Assembly (NCBI RefSeq): GCF_023973145.1
Contig: NZ_CP099546.1
Span: forward strand, 3,472,001-3,536,000
DNA from: Natronosalvus vescus
Lineage (GTDB): Archaea > Halobacteriota > Halobacteria > Halobacteriales > Natrialbaceae
DNA: 64,000 bases
Reading direction: 5' to 3'
The notes under the pieces were generated by a model. That model saw only the letters and a list, made by a program, of their open reading frames with translations, was not told the origin of the DNA and did no database searches. Position numbers and translations under genes: made by a program. This document shows positions 26,087 through 35,155 of the stretch, in pieces. Each line of letters starts with the position of its first letter. The first letter of the stretch is position 1.

Positions 26087-26536
26087 ATGGAGTTCCTCGT
26101 GGCTGTCGACGGCTCTAAAGCGGCCAGAAACGCGCTCACCTACGCTGGCGATATTGCGGAAGCGATGGACGCCTCGATCACTGCCGTCCACGCCATCGAC
26201 CCGGCGGTTTTCGAGGAGGGTGGCACCGAACCGATCACTGGGTTCGCAGATGCCGGTCGGCGTCTGGTTATCGAAAGCATCGAAGCTACCGAAGAACGCG
26301 GGCTCGCCCTGCTCGATGAATTCGAGGCGGTCGCCGAAGACGAAGAGATCTCTATCGAGACGTCGTTGCTCTACGGCGACCCTGTGACGGCGGTCACCGA
26401 TTACGCCGAGGACGTCGACGCCGACACCATCTTCGTGGGCCATCGTGGTCGATCGGAGCGTACCGACCTCATGCTCGGAAGCGTCGCCAAATCGATCGTC
26501 GAACGGGCAACCGTCCCGGTCACGGTCGTCAGATAA
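26087..26536 (+). CDS. Universal stress protein (UspA family)
   Basis: A 149-residue single-domain USP. MEFLVAVDGSKAARNALTYA is the typical start. The nucleotide-binding signature GHRGRSERTDLMLGS is intact (G-x2-G-x9-G-S), so ATP binding is likely. It is monocistronic and convergent with the CBS-domain gene 98 bp downstream. A tandem repeat lies close upstream. Confidence 0.95.
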   Translation: MEFLVAVDGSKAARNALTYAGDIAEAMDASITAVHAIDPAVFEEGGTEPITGFADAGRRLVIESIEATEERGLALLDEFEAVAEDEEISIETSLLYGDPVTAVTDYAEDVDADTIFVGHRGRSERTDLMLGSVAKSIVERATVPVTVVR

Positions 26537-26633
26537 CGGGGGAACGAAGGGGGCTCAACTGTCGGTTGTAGTCTCTTACCGATGAGGCCCGATACGGTCT
26601 GGTCTCACTGGTAAACAGTTACAACCGATCGTA

Positions 26634-27851
26634 TCACGCCTCGAGCAGCCAGCCGAAGCGTTTCTCCCAGAACTCCGGGGCAGGTGGCTTTTTCGTTCGG
26701 CCGTAGGTTTTCTTGTCCCTGATCTGGCGCTCGAGGGTATCTCGGGCCTCGTTGATCGCCTGACTCGCACCATATCCTTCACCTGAGGCGATGTACAGAC
26801 CGCTATCGGTGTAGAGACGAATGCGCGCGAGCAACAGCGGGACGCCACGACGAGTCTCGTCGTGTTCGTGGAGGTGTACTTTCGCGTCAAGCACGTTCAT
26901 TCCGTGATCTCGATCGTCGAACTTCTCGATCACGGCGACGATCCGATCGTAACTCACGTCGTCGATGAGGTCAGTTCCGTAGATCTGGACGCCGCGGTTC
27001 CCGCCGGCCTCCCACGTGAGCGAATCGAGGACGTCGGTTTTCGTAACGATGCCGTGGGGTAAACCGTCCTCGGTGACGACCAGCGACGAGGTGCTAGCGT
27101 CGAACATCTCGGCGACGGCAACGTCGAGTGTTTCACTCGGGTCGATCGTTCGCACCGGGGAGGCCATGACGTCTCGAACCGGGAGGTCGAGCATCCGGCT
27201 CTGTTCGCCCTCTCGAGCGCCGAATCCCCCGCCTCGGGTACGAGCGGCGCTGGATGAGATCTTCCCGCCGAAGGGATCAGTTCCGCTGGCGTCCCCACCC
27301 TGGCTTTTCATCTCGGCGCGAACCGTGAGGTCGGTAACGTCGTATAGGCTAAGGACACCGACTGCAGCATCGTCCTCAACGACGGGGAGGTGGGTGATTC
27401 TGTGTTCCCGGAAGACGTTGAGGGCTTCCCCCAGGCGTGCATCCGGCTCGAGCGTGACGAGATCCGATGATTGAGCCTCGGCGACCGTCGCGGCATGGAG
27501 GAACGATTCGACTTTCCGCAGGATTGCATCGACGGTGACGACGCCGATCAGCTCCTGGCCCTCGAAAACCGGCAGCAGCTGGGAATCGCTGTCGATCATC
27601 AGTTGTGCCACCCTGCGGATGTCCTCCCCAGGCGCTAGCTGCGGGACGTGCCAGACGAGTGAGCCGAGTTTTTCGCCAGGTTGCCGGTGGGAGGTCGCGA
27701 GCTGTCTGCGGGTAACGATTCCTTCGTACCGTTCCCCGCGGACGACGACCCCTCTGACGCCCGACTCTTCGAACGTTCCGACGAGTTTCGAAACGGGTGT
27801 CTCCGGGGTGAATTCGATGTAGTCCTCCGAAATGATATCTGTAATCTCCAT
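26634..27851 (-). CDS. Four-CBS-domain protein with a C-terminal ribosome-hibernation-like domain
   Basis: A 405-residue soluble protein. Four CBS modules can be traced (starting near residues 1, 65, 125 and 225), each ending in a typical G-hydrophobic-V(T/S) strand such as GVVTVDAIL, GVLSLYDV and GIVTKTDVL. A loop of about 35 residues rich in Gly, Ser and Arg separates the third and fourth. The last 110 residues (VIEKFDDRDHGMNVLDAKVHLHEH, then ARIRLYTDSG and INEARDTLERQIRDKK) resemble the HPF/RaiA fold. CBS pairs sense adenine nucleotides in known proteins, so an energy-sensing ribosome factor is one inference. Confidence 0.82.
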   Translation of the reverse strand: MEITDIISEDYIEFTPETPVSKLVGTFEESGVRGVVVRGERYEGIVTRRQLATSHRQPGEKLGSLVWHVPQLAPGEDIRRVAQLMIDSDSQLLPVFEGQELIGVVTVDAILRKVESFLHAATVAEAQSSDLVTLEPDARLGEALNVFREHRITHLPVVEDDAAVGVLSLYDVTDLTVRAEMKSQGGDASGTDPFGGKISSSAARTRGGGFGAREGEQSRMLDLPVRDVMASPVRTIDPSETLDVAVAEMFDASTSSLVVTEDGLPHGIVTKTDVLDSLTWEAGGNRGVQIYGTDLIDDVSYDRIVAVIEKFDDRDHGMNVLDAKVHLHEHDETRRGVPLLLARIRLYTDSGLYIASGEGYGASQAINEARDTLERQIRDKKTYGRTKKPPAPEFWEKRFGWLLEA

Positions 27852-28058
27852 GGTTTGTTTGGTGTGTCCGGCTACTCAGGGGGCAGTACGACCGATGCCG
27901 TGACAGCAGGTGTGTCTCCGCCACTAAGAAGTAGGGCCTGAACAATCGTTATCGTTGTGCTCATTCCCGAATTCTCGGAACTGTAACGGGACGGGCCGGG
28001 AACGGTGACGAGGTCGGCCACCGTCTATCCTTTAATCTGGCTGATGTAGACGTACACT

Positions 28059-29186
28059 ATGAACCGCTTCGTCCGCCACTCGAGACTTGACAGCCACGGT
28101 ACTGTACTGGTCGTCGTCATCATCGCCGTCGTGTCGATCGCCACAGGGCTCGCGGCGATGGTAACCGAACCGCTTCTTGCCGGCGAAGGCTACGTCGGAA
28201 CGCTCCAAACCGCCACGGGGTTTAGCGCCGTACTCGTCGGGTTTCTACTCCTCGCAGCTGCCTGGGGGATGCGTCAGGGATATCGTATCGCCTACGTCGT
28301 CGCCCTCCTCATGATTCTGCTTTCGGCGGCACACGGCATCGCACAGACGCGTCCCATTTCGATTCCGCTCGTCGTCCTCTCGACTATCGCCATCGTGGTG
28401 CTCCTCCGACGACAGCGACGCGAGTATACGCGCTCGTTCTCTTTCACACCAACCCAAATCGGCGCACTAATCGCAATCAGTGGGGTCGTCGTGTACGGAA
28501 CGGTCGGTGCCTACGTCCTCCGAACCGACCTGGAAGGGGTGGAAACGGTGCTGGATGGATTGTACTTCACGCTCGTCACGGCGAGTACCGTCGGGTATGG
28601 CGACGTATACGCGACCAGCGAGGCGGGACGGCTGTTTGCCATTACGCTGATCCTCCTCGGGCCGGTGAGCATCGTCGCCGTCGCCGGGACGCTGTTCGGC
28701 CCGGCTCTCGAGTCCCGTCTCAGGCGCGCCGGTACCCGGATACGGGCGACTCAAGCAGAACGAGTGACGGACGGAGAGCGCGTCCTGTTGCTGGCACACG
28801 TCGAGAATGGCGAGCAAGTCGTGAATCACCTCGCGGATCAGGCGTCGCTCACGGTTGTCACGCCGGGGGAAGACTGGGCGCACGAACTCGAGGCCAACGG
28901 TATAGAAGTACACGTCGGTAACCCGGCAGACGACGATGTCCTCGAGCGAGTCACGGACGCAAAACAGGTTGCCATCGTCATTGCAACCGACGCAGAGACA
29001 ACCCCGTACGCCGTGCTTGCTGCCCGCCGATTCGACCCCGATGCTCGAGTGGTTGCCGTCACGACAGTCGGTCACGAGGCGGATCTGGCCGAGATGGGGG
29101 CTGACGTGACGATCGATCCAGTGGGTCTGCTCGCCAGAACGACGGCCACCGCTGCGCTGGGAGGAGACGCGGATTCGATCCGGTGA
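28059..29186 (+). CDS. Potassium channel with TrkA-N-like domain
   Basis: A 375-residue protein. The first 120 residues hold four hydrophobic helices ahead of the usual channel pair. The pore follows with the selectivity filter TVGYGD at residues 177-182 between two helices. A cytosolic Rossmann-like domain (about residues 250-360) follows. Its first strand reads VLLLAHVENGEQVV, where the GxGxxG dinucleotide motif is absent, so it may not bind NAD or nucleotides canonically. The rest (IVIATDAETTPYAVLAARRF, AEMGADVTIDP) fits RCK domains. It diverges from the CBS gene. Confidence 0.88.
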   Translation: MNRFVRHSRLDSHGTVLVVVIIAVVSIATGLAAMVTEPLLAGEGYVGTLQTATGFSAVLVGFLLLAAAWGMRQGYRIAYVVALLMILLSAAHGIAQTRPISIPLVVLSTIAIVVLLRRQRREYTRSFSFTPTQIGALIAISGVVVYGTVGAYVLRTDLEGVETVLDGLYFTLVTASTVGYGDVYATSEAGRLFAITLILLGPVSIVAVAGTLFGPALESRLRRAGTRIRATQAERVTDGERVLLLAHVENGEQVVNHLADQASLTVVTPGEDWAHELEANGIEVHVGNPADDDVLERVTDAKQVAIVIATDAETTPYAVLAARRFDPDARVVAVTTVGHEADLAEMGADVTIDPVGLLARTTATAALGGDADSIR

Positions 29187-29490
29187 GGTTCCCGCTCCTC
29201 GAGCGACCCCGGCCAGTACCAGCGCTTCATGAGGGTCGGTGGCGTCCCGCCGAACCGATCGCCAATTCTGTACCCGGACGATAGATGGGAAGCGATTACA
29301 ACTCCGACAATAGGATTGCTGTACGTCATATTCGTCGTAACTACCTCCCGTTGTCGGGTGCGTCGGGAAACCGGTTCCACAAACCGTAACAGTGGAAAGG
29401 GTGTTCAATAGCCACCTATTGTGCGCATACTCGGCCTTGCACAACGTGCCATCCGGATTGACGGTGCTGCCTCCCGAACGAATGGACGCC
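29187..29490. other. Intergenic gap upstream of the DUF2267 gene
   Basis: No supported gene and no clear repeat. A short reading frame that opens at 29392 runs into the DUF2267 gene but its N-terminal codons do not look like the family. Confidence 0.4.
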
Positions 29491-29967
29491 ATGAATTTCG
29501 ACGAGTTCACGGGTACGATCCAGCACCGTCTCGAGTTTCCGGACACTGGCCGAACGCTCCGGGCGATTCGGGCGACGCTCATGACACTGGGCGAGCGAAT
29601 ACCCGAAGGGAACGCCGACGATTTCGCTGCCTCGCTCCCAATGGAGATAAAGTGGTACATGACTGGAGCCGTCCACGACCACGGCCAGCGATTCGACTGG
29701 AACGAGTTCCTCGACCGAGTCACCGAGATCGAAGGTGAGGGCGTCGACAAACCCGAGGCCGCCTACCACGCTCGAGTCATCATCGACCAAGTGGAAACGC
29801 TGGTACCGCCCTCGGATTTCAGGCAACTCCGCGATCAACTCCCGGAGAGCGAGGACGACGAGAACTGGCGCAAACTGTTCGAGGTCGTCGATGCAGGGGG
29901 ATGGGGCGATGCTGAAGAAGCCCAGACCGGTGGTGGCCCACAACCCGATGCGGCGACTGAGGAATAG
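29491..29967 (+). CDS. DUF2267 family protein
   Basis: A 158-residue soluble protein from MNFDEFTGTIQHRLEF. The pattern of a conserved ATRATL-like stretch (AIRATLMTLGERIPEGNADDFAASLPMEIKWYM) and a second similar half (FLDRVTEIEG then AAYHARVIIDQVETLVP) fits DUF2267, a helical domain present in halophiles and soil bacteria with no settled role. The tail is acidic. ATG at 29482 is an alternative start. It precedes the ggt gene by 86 bp on the same strand, so co-transcription is possible. Confidence 0.82.
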   Translation: MNFDEFTGTIQHRLEFPDTGRTLRAIRATLMTLGERIPEGNADDFAASLPMEIKWYMTGAVHDHGQRFDWNEFLDRVTEIEGEGVDKPEAAYHARVIIDQVETLVPPSDFRQLRDQLPESEDDENWRKLFEVVDAGGWGDAEEAQTGGGPQPDAATEE

Positions 29968-30053
29968 CCCGTTCCTGTCGTCGAGGTGTTTGCAGACGGG
30001 GTCGGACACACCACCCCGCACCATTTTACCCTCGGTGCTGGTAGGCCGTTCGC

Positions 30054-31844
30054 ATGGATTCGACTCTCCGCCGACGTGAGTTTCTGGCTGGGAGCGGTGG
30101 GATTGGAGTCGTGAGCGTGGCCGGACGTGTCGGGCACTCGAGATCGGAAGCGGACGACGCCCCCTCTGGAGACCCCAATTCCGTCGCGGTCGTCTCGCAG
30201 CATCACCTCGCCACCGAGGCGGGCCTCGAGGTACTCGACGAGGGTGGGACGGCTGCCGATGCCGCAATCGCCGTCGCTTGCACCCTGAGCGTCGTCGAAC
30301 CCTGGTTTTCCTCCGCGTTGGGCGGTGGCACCTGGGCACTGTACTACGATACGGAATCGAACGAGGTCACCAGCGTGGACGGCGTCGGCCCAGTCGGTTC
30401 CGAGGCGACACCTGAGGATTTCGAAGCCCGGGCCGATACCGCTGGGATACACCAGTCGATCGTTCCCGGTGCCTGGGATGGATGGATGCAGTGGCTCGAT
30501 CGGTACGGTGTTCTGGAACTCGAGGACGTGCTGGCTCCCGCGATCACGATCGCCCGGGACGGGTACCCCGTCAGCCCGGAGATGGAACGCTGGCTCGAGC
30601 GACGGGCCGACCTGATCGACGACCGACCAGCGGCGGCGAGTATCTACAAACCGAACGGTGACATCTTCGAAGAAGGTGAGACGGTCACCCAGCACGAGAT
30701 GGCGGACACGTTCGAGACCCTCGCCGATGTGTACGCCGACCATCGTCAGAAAGGGCGGAGCGACGCGATCCAGGCGGCGAGAGACCACTTCTATCGGGGG
30801 CCGATCGCGGAGGCGATCGTGGCCTACTCCGACGAACACGACGGCTATCTCACGAGTTCGGATTTCCACGAGTTCGAGTCCGAGATCGTCGATCCGATCT
30901 CGATCGAGTACCACGACGACGTTCGCGTGTACCAGAACCCCCCGAACAGTCAGGGGATCACCCAATTGCTGGCGCTGAACGTCCTGACGGAGTACGACCT
31001 CTCCGAACTGGATCCGGACGATCCCGATGCCGTGCACCTCCAGGTGGAGGCCATAAAGCTCGCGTTTGCCGACCGATACCAGCACGTCGGCGATCCCAAT
31101 CGGGTCGACGTTCCCGTTGCCCAGTTACTAGACGACGACTACAGGCGAAGCCAGGCTGACCGAATCGACATGGAACGGGCAATGGAGTGGCCGATCGACT
31201 CCGGTCTGTCCGATGCATCCGACGAACTCGACGAACTCGACGAGCGCAGCGAGTTCGACCACACGACGACCTTCCACGTCGTCGATGCGGACGGGAACGC
31301 CGCCGCCGTGACGACCAGTCTGGGCGCGCAGTTCCTCGTTATCGGGGATACGGGGATCCACATCAACAACCGCATGCGGATGGTCGCCCTCGAGGACGAT
31401 GACCCCAACCTGCTGACGCCCGGGTACAAGGTGCGCCACACGTCCAATCCATACATGGCTCTCCGGAACGGTCGACCCTACATTCTGGGCGGAAACACCG
31501 GCGTGGATACGCAACCGCAGGGACAGACTCAGCAGTTTCTGAACGTCGTCGAGTTCGGACTGAACGCACAGGAAGCAGTTTCCCGTCCACGGTTCGTGAG
31601 TACAGCGTTCCCGTCCACACAGTATCCCTACGAGGTCGAAAGCACCCTCCAGATGGAGTCGGCGTTCCCCGCGGACGTAATCGAGGAACTCGAGGAACGT
31701 GGTCACGACGTCGAAGCGGGGAATATCTCCGTCGGAACGGCGACGATGATCGTGGTCGACGACTCTCGAGAGCGGATTCACGTCGGCGCAGAACCACGAA
31801 TCTCGACCGCTGCGGGGAGCGTGCCGGCGTCGGTCGACGAATAA
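30054..31844 (+). CDS. ggt: Gamma-glutamyltransferase, secreted (Tat signal)
   Basis: A 596-residue N-terminal nucleophile hydrolase that cleaves gamma-glutamyl bonds and moves the glutamyl group to amino acids or water. The N-terminus is a twin-arginine signal (TLRRREFLAGSGG) with no lipobox Cys, so it is exported folded. VSQHHLATEAGLEVLDEGGTAADAAIA is the family start. The autoprocessing Thr is Thr404 in HTTTFHVVD, directly before the small subunit. C-terminal GGNTGVDTQPQGQTQQ and SRPRFVS motifs fit. It may cleave gamma-glutamyl compounds such as gamma-glutamylcysteine outside the cell. Confidence 0.92.
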   Translation: MDSTLRRREFLAGSGGIGVVSVAGRVGHSRSEADDAPSGDPNSVAVVSQHHLATEAGLEVLDEGGTAADAAIAVACTLSVVEPWFSSALGGGTWALYYDTESNEVTSVDGVGPVGSEATPEDFEARADTAGIHQSIVPGAWDGWMQWLDRYGVLELEDVLAPAITIARDGYPVSPEMERWLERRADLIDDRPAAASIYKPNGDIFEEGETVTQHEMADTFETLADVYADHRQKGRSDAIQAARDHFYRGPIAEAIVAYSDEHDGYLTSSDFHEFESEIVDPISIEYHDDVRVYQNPPNSQGITQLLALNVLTEYDLSELDPDDPDAVHLQVEAIKLAFADRYQHVGDPNRVDVPVAQLLDDDYRRSQADRIDMERAMEWPIDSGLSDASDELDELDERSEFDHTTTFHVVDADGNAAAVTTSLGAQFLVIGDTGIHINNRMRMVALEDDDPNLLTPGYKVRHTSNPYMALRNGRPYILGGNTGVDTQPQGQTQQFLNVVEFGLNAQEAVSRPRFVSTAFPSTQYPYEVESTLQMESAFPADVIEELEERGHDVEAGNISVGTATMIVVDDSRERIHVGAEPRISTAAGSVPASVDE

Positions 31845-31938
31845 GCGGTGCGTACGGTGGACGGTTCGTCTTTCTCGCTCGAGTATACCAACCCAACTGC
31901 CTCACGGAAGCACGATCACGGAAATGAAGACGAGGATA

Positions 31939-31992
31939 CTGACCAGGCCAACCAGGCTGACCAGGCCAACCAGGCCAACTAGGCCAACCAGT
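31939..31992. repeat. Six-copy 9-bp tandem repeat
   Basis: The units are CTGACCAGG, CCAACCAGG, CTGACCAGG, CCAACCAGG, CCAACTAGG and CCAACCAGT, in that order. The tract is 133 bp upstream of the double-USP gene start. Its core ACCAGG recalls the GACCACCAGG tract in front of the USP at 26087. Confidence 0.85.
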
Positions 31993-32125
31993 GCCATCGG
32001 TAGCCCCCCGTTCGTTCGCAGTGGATCAGTTCAGTACGGATCGCTTCGGAAGGCCCGATCCAATCGACATAAACGAGATGTTACACCTGAACAGAACCAA
32101 TAGCGTGGTCGACGTAGGAACTGCC

Positions 32126-32959
32126 ATGTACGATGACGTCCTCATCGCGGTCGACGGCAGTGACGTTTCAGCGACGGCGGCGACGGCGGGTATTGCACTC
32201 GCCAACACCCTCGAGGCACGGGTACACGTCCTCGCAGTCGTGCAGGACGGACGAGACGACGTCGAAACGCGACGAGCACAACGGACGGCCGACGTCGAGG
32301 ACATCGCCGCCGAAGCAACTGCGGCTGGGTGTGAAGCCGAGTGGGCCGTCCGAACCGGTCGACCCGCAAACGAAATTCTGGCCCACGCCGACGAATACGA
32401 CGTGGACGCGATCGTCGTCGGCACCCACGGCCGTACCGGTTTCAGGCAGGTACTCCTCGGGAGCGTCGCCCTCGAGGTGATCCGCGATGCTCGACAACCG
32501 GTGGTGACAATCGGCCCCGAAGCGACGTTGGCCGACGACCGGTGGCAACTCGACGAGATTCTCCTCGCAACGGACGGTTGGCCGGGATCGGCGGCGGCGA
32601 CGAACCACGCGCTTTCGCTTGCCGAGGCGTTCGATGCTACCCTCCACGTGCTGTACGTGACCGCCGCCAGTTCCGACCTTCCGGAACTGCAGTCGGCGTT
32701 CGAGGAACACGGCGAGAGAGCGACGATGGACGTCCTCGAGCGGGCCGACGCTCGCGGCATCGAGGCGAAGCGAACGATCGCGGAGGGGTCGGCACACGAG
32801 ACGATCCTCGAGCACGCCGGTAGCGACGCAGTCGACCTGCTCGTGATGGGAACGGAGAGCAAATCACGTCTCGATCGATTTGTCGTCGGCAGCGTCTCCC
32901 AGCGTGTGGTACCCACCGTACACGCCCCGGTTCTCACCGTGCGAACGATCGAGTCCTGA
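32126..32959 (+). CDS. Double-domain universal stress protein
   Basis: A 277-residue protein from the ATG at 32126 (MYDDVLIAVDGSDVSA) made of two USP domains. The first has an intact ATP signature GTHGRTGFRQVLLGS. The second ends in GTESKSRLDRFVVGS, where the second glycine of the signature is lost, so only one half may bind ATP. Frame extends upstream of this ATG, but the added codons run through intergenic repeats. The 9-bp tandem repeat lies upstream. Confidence 0.92.
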   Translation: MYDDVLIAVDGSDVSATAATAGIALANTLEARVHVLAVVQDGRDDVETRRAQRTADVEDIAAEATAAGCEAEWAVRTGRPANEILAHADEYDVDAIVVGTHGRTGFRQVLLGSVALEVIRDARQPVVTIGPEATLADDRWQLDEILLATDGWPGSAAATNHALSLAEAFDATLHVLYVTAASSDLPELQSAFEEHGERATMDVLERADARGIEAKRTIAEGSAHETILEHAGSDAVDLLVMGTESKSRLDRFVVGSVSQRVVPTVHAPVLTVRTIES

Positions 32960-33004
32960 CCCTCGTAATCGACTCGTCGTGACTGAACGCAGGTCGACGA
33001 TCCC

Positions 33005-33015
33005 GGGGGGGGGGG
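33005..33015 (+). repeat. Homopolymeric G11 tract at a promoter
   Basis: Eleven consecutive Gs directly upstream of a TATA-like ATACTTTTGACTT (33016-33028), which is about 27 bp before the ATG at 33049. The tract therefore sits where the B-recognition element would be. Confidence 0.85.
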
Positions 33016-33048
33016 ATACTTTTGACTTACAGCGTGATTGTGCGAGGT

Positions 33049-33360
33049 ATGGCTCGAGACATCACCGTGTTCGGTCGCTACACGTACCTCGCCACCGAGG
33101 TGTTCTGGGGAACGATCGCGTTTCTCCTGCTCCGTCGGGCGGGTGCGCTCAGACGCGCCGCTGTAACGATCCTCACGCTGTACCCGATTGCCTACGTCTG
33201 GGACTGGTACACCCTCGAGGTCGGCGTCTTTGACATCACCCTGCGAACGGGGTACGAGGTGGGTGGCATCCCGATCGAAGAACACCTGTTTGCGGTCGTC
33301 GTCCCGGGACTCGTCATCGCCTTTCACGAGACCCTGTTCGGGGCGACCGCGTCAGAGTGA
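33049..33360 (+). CDS. Lycopene-cyclase-like single-domain membrane protein
   Basis: A 103-residue protein from the ATG at 33049 with about three helices. LYPIAYVWDWYTLEVGVFDITL and GIPIEEHLFAVVVPGLVIAFHETLF match the lycopene cyclase domain of CarR/CrtY type, in which the PIEE(H/F)LF Glu pair sits in the membrane. Functional cyclases in haloarchaea have two such domains in one chain, or two subunits in actinobacteria. Only one half is present here and no carotenoid gene is beside it. It may be a subunit or a different role of the fold. Confidence 0.72.
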   Translation: MARDITVFGRYTYLATEVFWGTIAFLLLRRAGALRRAAVTILTLYPIAYVWDWYTLEVGVFDITLRTGYEVGGIPIEEHLFAVVVPGLVIAFHETLFGATASE

Positions 33361-33420
33361 CCGAGCAGGGACACGTTTACCAGTCGACTGACTTATCACG
33401 GGCTGTGACGGAGTACGCGT

Positions 33421-34185
33421 ATGACCCGTGATTGTCGAACCGATCCAGCGAGCGGATCGAAGTCGTCCATCACTGTCGGTAGCCCCACTTCTCGAGGGAG
33501 TTCGGGTGTTGGATCGATACTGATTGCCATCGGTTTCATCGGTGCGCTCGTTCTCGCGGGCATTTTCGTCGCGCCACAGGCGCTCGCCTACGTCGAGGAC
33601 GAACTGGGTGGCTCGGCGATCGATCCACCGGCGTTGGGTGACCGTACCCCTGAACACGTAGATCAGAACGATCCGGGCGAGACTCGTTACAATACTGAGG
33701 CCGAGACGGTGTCATCGGTCGCCGTCGAAGATCGGGTTCACGAGCTGGTCAACGAACGGCGGGCCGAACACGGACTCGAGCCGATCGGCTTCGACGGGAC
33801 GATCGCGTCCGTCTCCCGTGCCCACAGCCAGGACATGTACGAGCGGGAGTTCGCCCACGTCAACCCCGACGGGGAGACACCGCACGACCGGTTCGACGCC
33901 GTCGCCGACTACTGCCAGGTTTACAGCGAGAACATCGCGCGGACGAGCGTCGGGACGCTGGTCGAACGATCCTACGACGGCGAGCGAGTCGAGTACCACA
34001 CTGCCGACGAACTCGCAGAAGGGCTCGTCGAGCAATGGATGAATTCGCCCGAACACCGCGCGGCGATTCTCGGAGAACAGGAGGCAGTCAGGGAGGCTGG
34101 TGGCTGGGATCGCGGCGGCGTCGGCGTCTACATCACCGACGAGGGTCGCGTGTTCGCCACCCATAACTTCTGTACGGTTCGGTGA
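33421..34185 (+). CDS. Membrane-anchored CAP (SCP/PR1) domain protein
   Basis: A 254-residue protein with a single N-terminal membrane helix (about residues 33-53) after a Ser/Gly/Thr-rich start, so the rest lies outside the cell. A linker rich in Asp, Pro and Thr leads to a CAP domain of about 145 residues. Its typical residues are His in RAHSQDMYE, Glu in YSENIAR, His in NSPEHRAAIL and His in ATHNFC. CAP domains are secreted with varied roles and no single activity. It follows the lycopene-cyclase-like gene by 60 bp on the same strand. Confidence 0.88.
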   Translation: MTRDCRTDPASGSKSSITVGSPTSRGSSGVGSILIAIGFIGALVLAGIFVAPQALAYVEDELGGSAIDPPALGDRTPEHVDQNDPGETRYNTEAETVSSVAVEDRVHELVNERRAEHGLEPIGFDGTIASVSRAHSQDMYEREFAHVNPDGETPHDRFDAVADYCQVYSENIARTSVGTLVERSYDGERVEYHTADELAEGLVEQWMNSPEHRAAILGEQEAVREAGGWDRGGVGVYITDEGRVFATHNFCTVR

Positions 34186-34257
34186 ACGGCCGGATGCGTT
34201 CGTCCTCGTGCCTGATGACTTCGAATACTCTTAGTAGCGGACGTTGAAGCCAGGCGT

Positions 34258-35079
34258 ATGGCCAGTCACTCGGATCGAGACGTACGTGAACTACTCACTG
34301 CAGTCGCACGGACGGCCTCCGACCGCGACATCACGTTCTTCGCCGCAGGATTCGCCTACTACGCCTTCGTGTCGCTGATCCCACTCGTCCTCCTCGCGAT
34401 CGTCGTCGGCTCGTTTCTCGGCGGTGAAGCGATTGCCGAACGCCTCATCGTCCTCGCCGGCGACTTTCTGCCAGCTGCCGGCGAAGACCTCGTGCTCGAG
34501 ATCCTGACGACGGAATCGGGTCGTGCAGAAGCGACCGTCGTCGCCCTCGCGGTGGCGACCTGGGGTGCCCTGAAGGTCTTCCGGGGACTCAGTCTCTCCT
34601 TCGACCAGGTGTACGACACCCCCGTCGAGGATTCCTTCGTCGAGCAGATCATCGAGGGGGTTACGGTGATTCTGGTCGGTACCCTGGCGCTCTTGCTCAT
34701 GATCGTTCTCGGTGCGTTCATCGGTCTCGTCCCCGATTTCGTTCCGTTCGCGGGCCTGCTGGGCTGGCTGGCGCTGCTCGTTGGCCTCGTCCTCGTCTTC
34801 GTGCCGATGTACTACGTGTTGCCGCCGATCGACATTCCCCTGAGGGAGGCGCTTCCGGGCGCGATCTTCGCCGCTATCGGCTGGGTGATTCTTCAGGGGG
34901 GCTTTCAGCTCTATGCCGCCAACGCAGGACAGTATCAGGCCTACGGGGCGATCGGAGCCATCCTCCTGTTCGTCACCTGGCTGTACTTCGCCGGTATCTT
35001 GATTCTGCTCGGGGCCGTGATCAACGTCGTTCTGTCGAAGCGAGAGGTGGCAGTCGGCGACGGAGGAACCGACCGGTAG
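34258..35079 (+). CDS. YihY/virulence factor BrkB family membrane protein
   Basis: A 273-residue protein with six predicted helices. The N-terminal FFAAGFAYYAFVSLIPLVLLAIV and later QGGFQLYAANAGQYQAYGAIGAILLFVTWLYFAG stretches are characteristic of the YihY (formerly RNase BN-annotated) family. The AY(F/Y)AF-SL-P motif is the usual hallmark. The molecular function is unknown; it is not a nuclease. It precedes an acidic protein by 77 bp. Confidence 0.92.
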   Translation: MASHSDRDVRELLTAVARTASDRDITFFAAGFAYYAFVSLIPLVLLAIVVGSFLGGEAIAERLIVLAGDFLPAAGEDLVLEILTTESGRAEATVVALAVATWGALKVFRGLSLSFDQVYDTPVEDSFVEQIIEGVTVILVGTLALLLMIVLGAFIGLVPDFVPFAGLLGWLALLVGLVLVFVPMYYVLPPIDIPLREALPGAIFAAIGWVILQGGFQLYAANAGQYQAYGAIGAILLFVTWLYFAGILILLGAVINVVLSKREVAVGDGGTDR

Positions 35080-35155
35080 CGAGTGACGATTGTCCGATAA
35101 TTTCTGCACTTCCCACGGAGAAACCTTATGGTCGCTCGAGCAACACACGCCTATC

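Noticed and set aside
28467-29750. Minus-strand frame of 427 codons
   Set aside because: It is antisense to the potassium channel and the DUF2267 gene, and no family features are seen.
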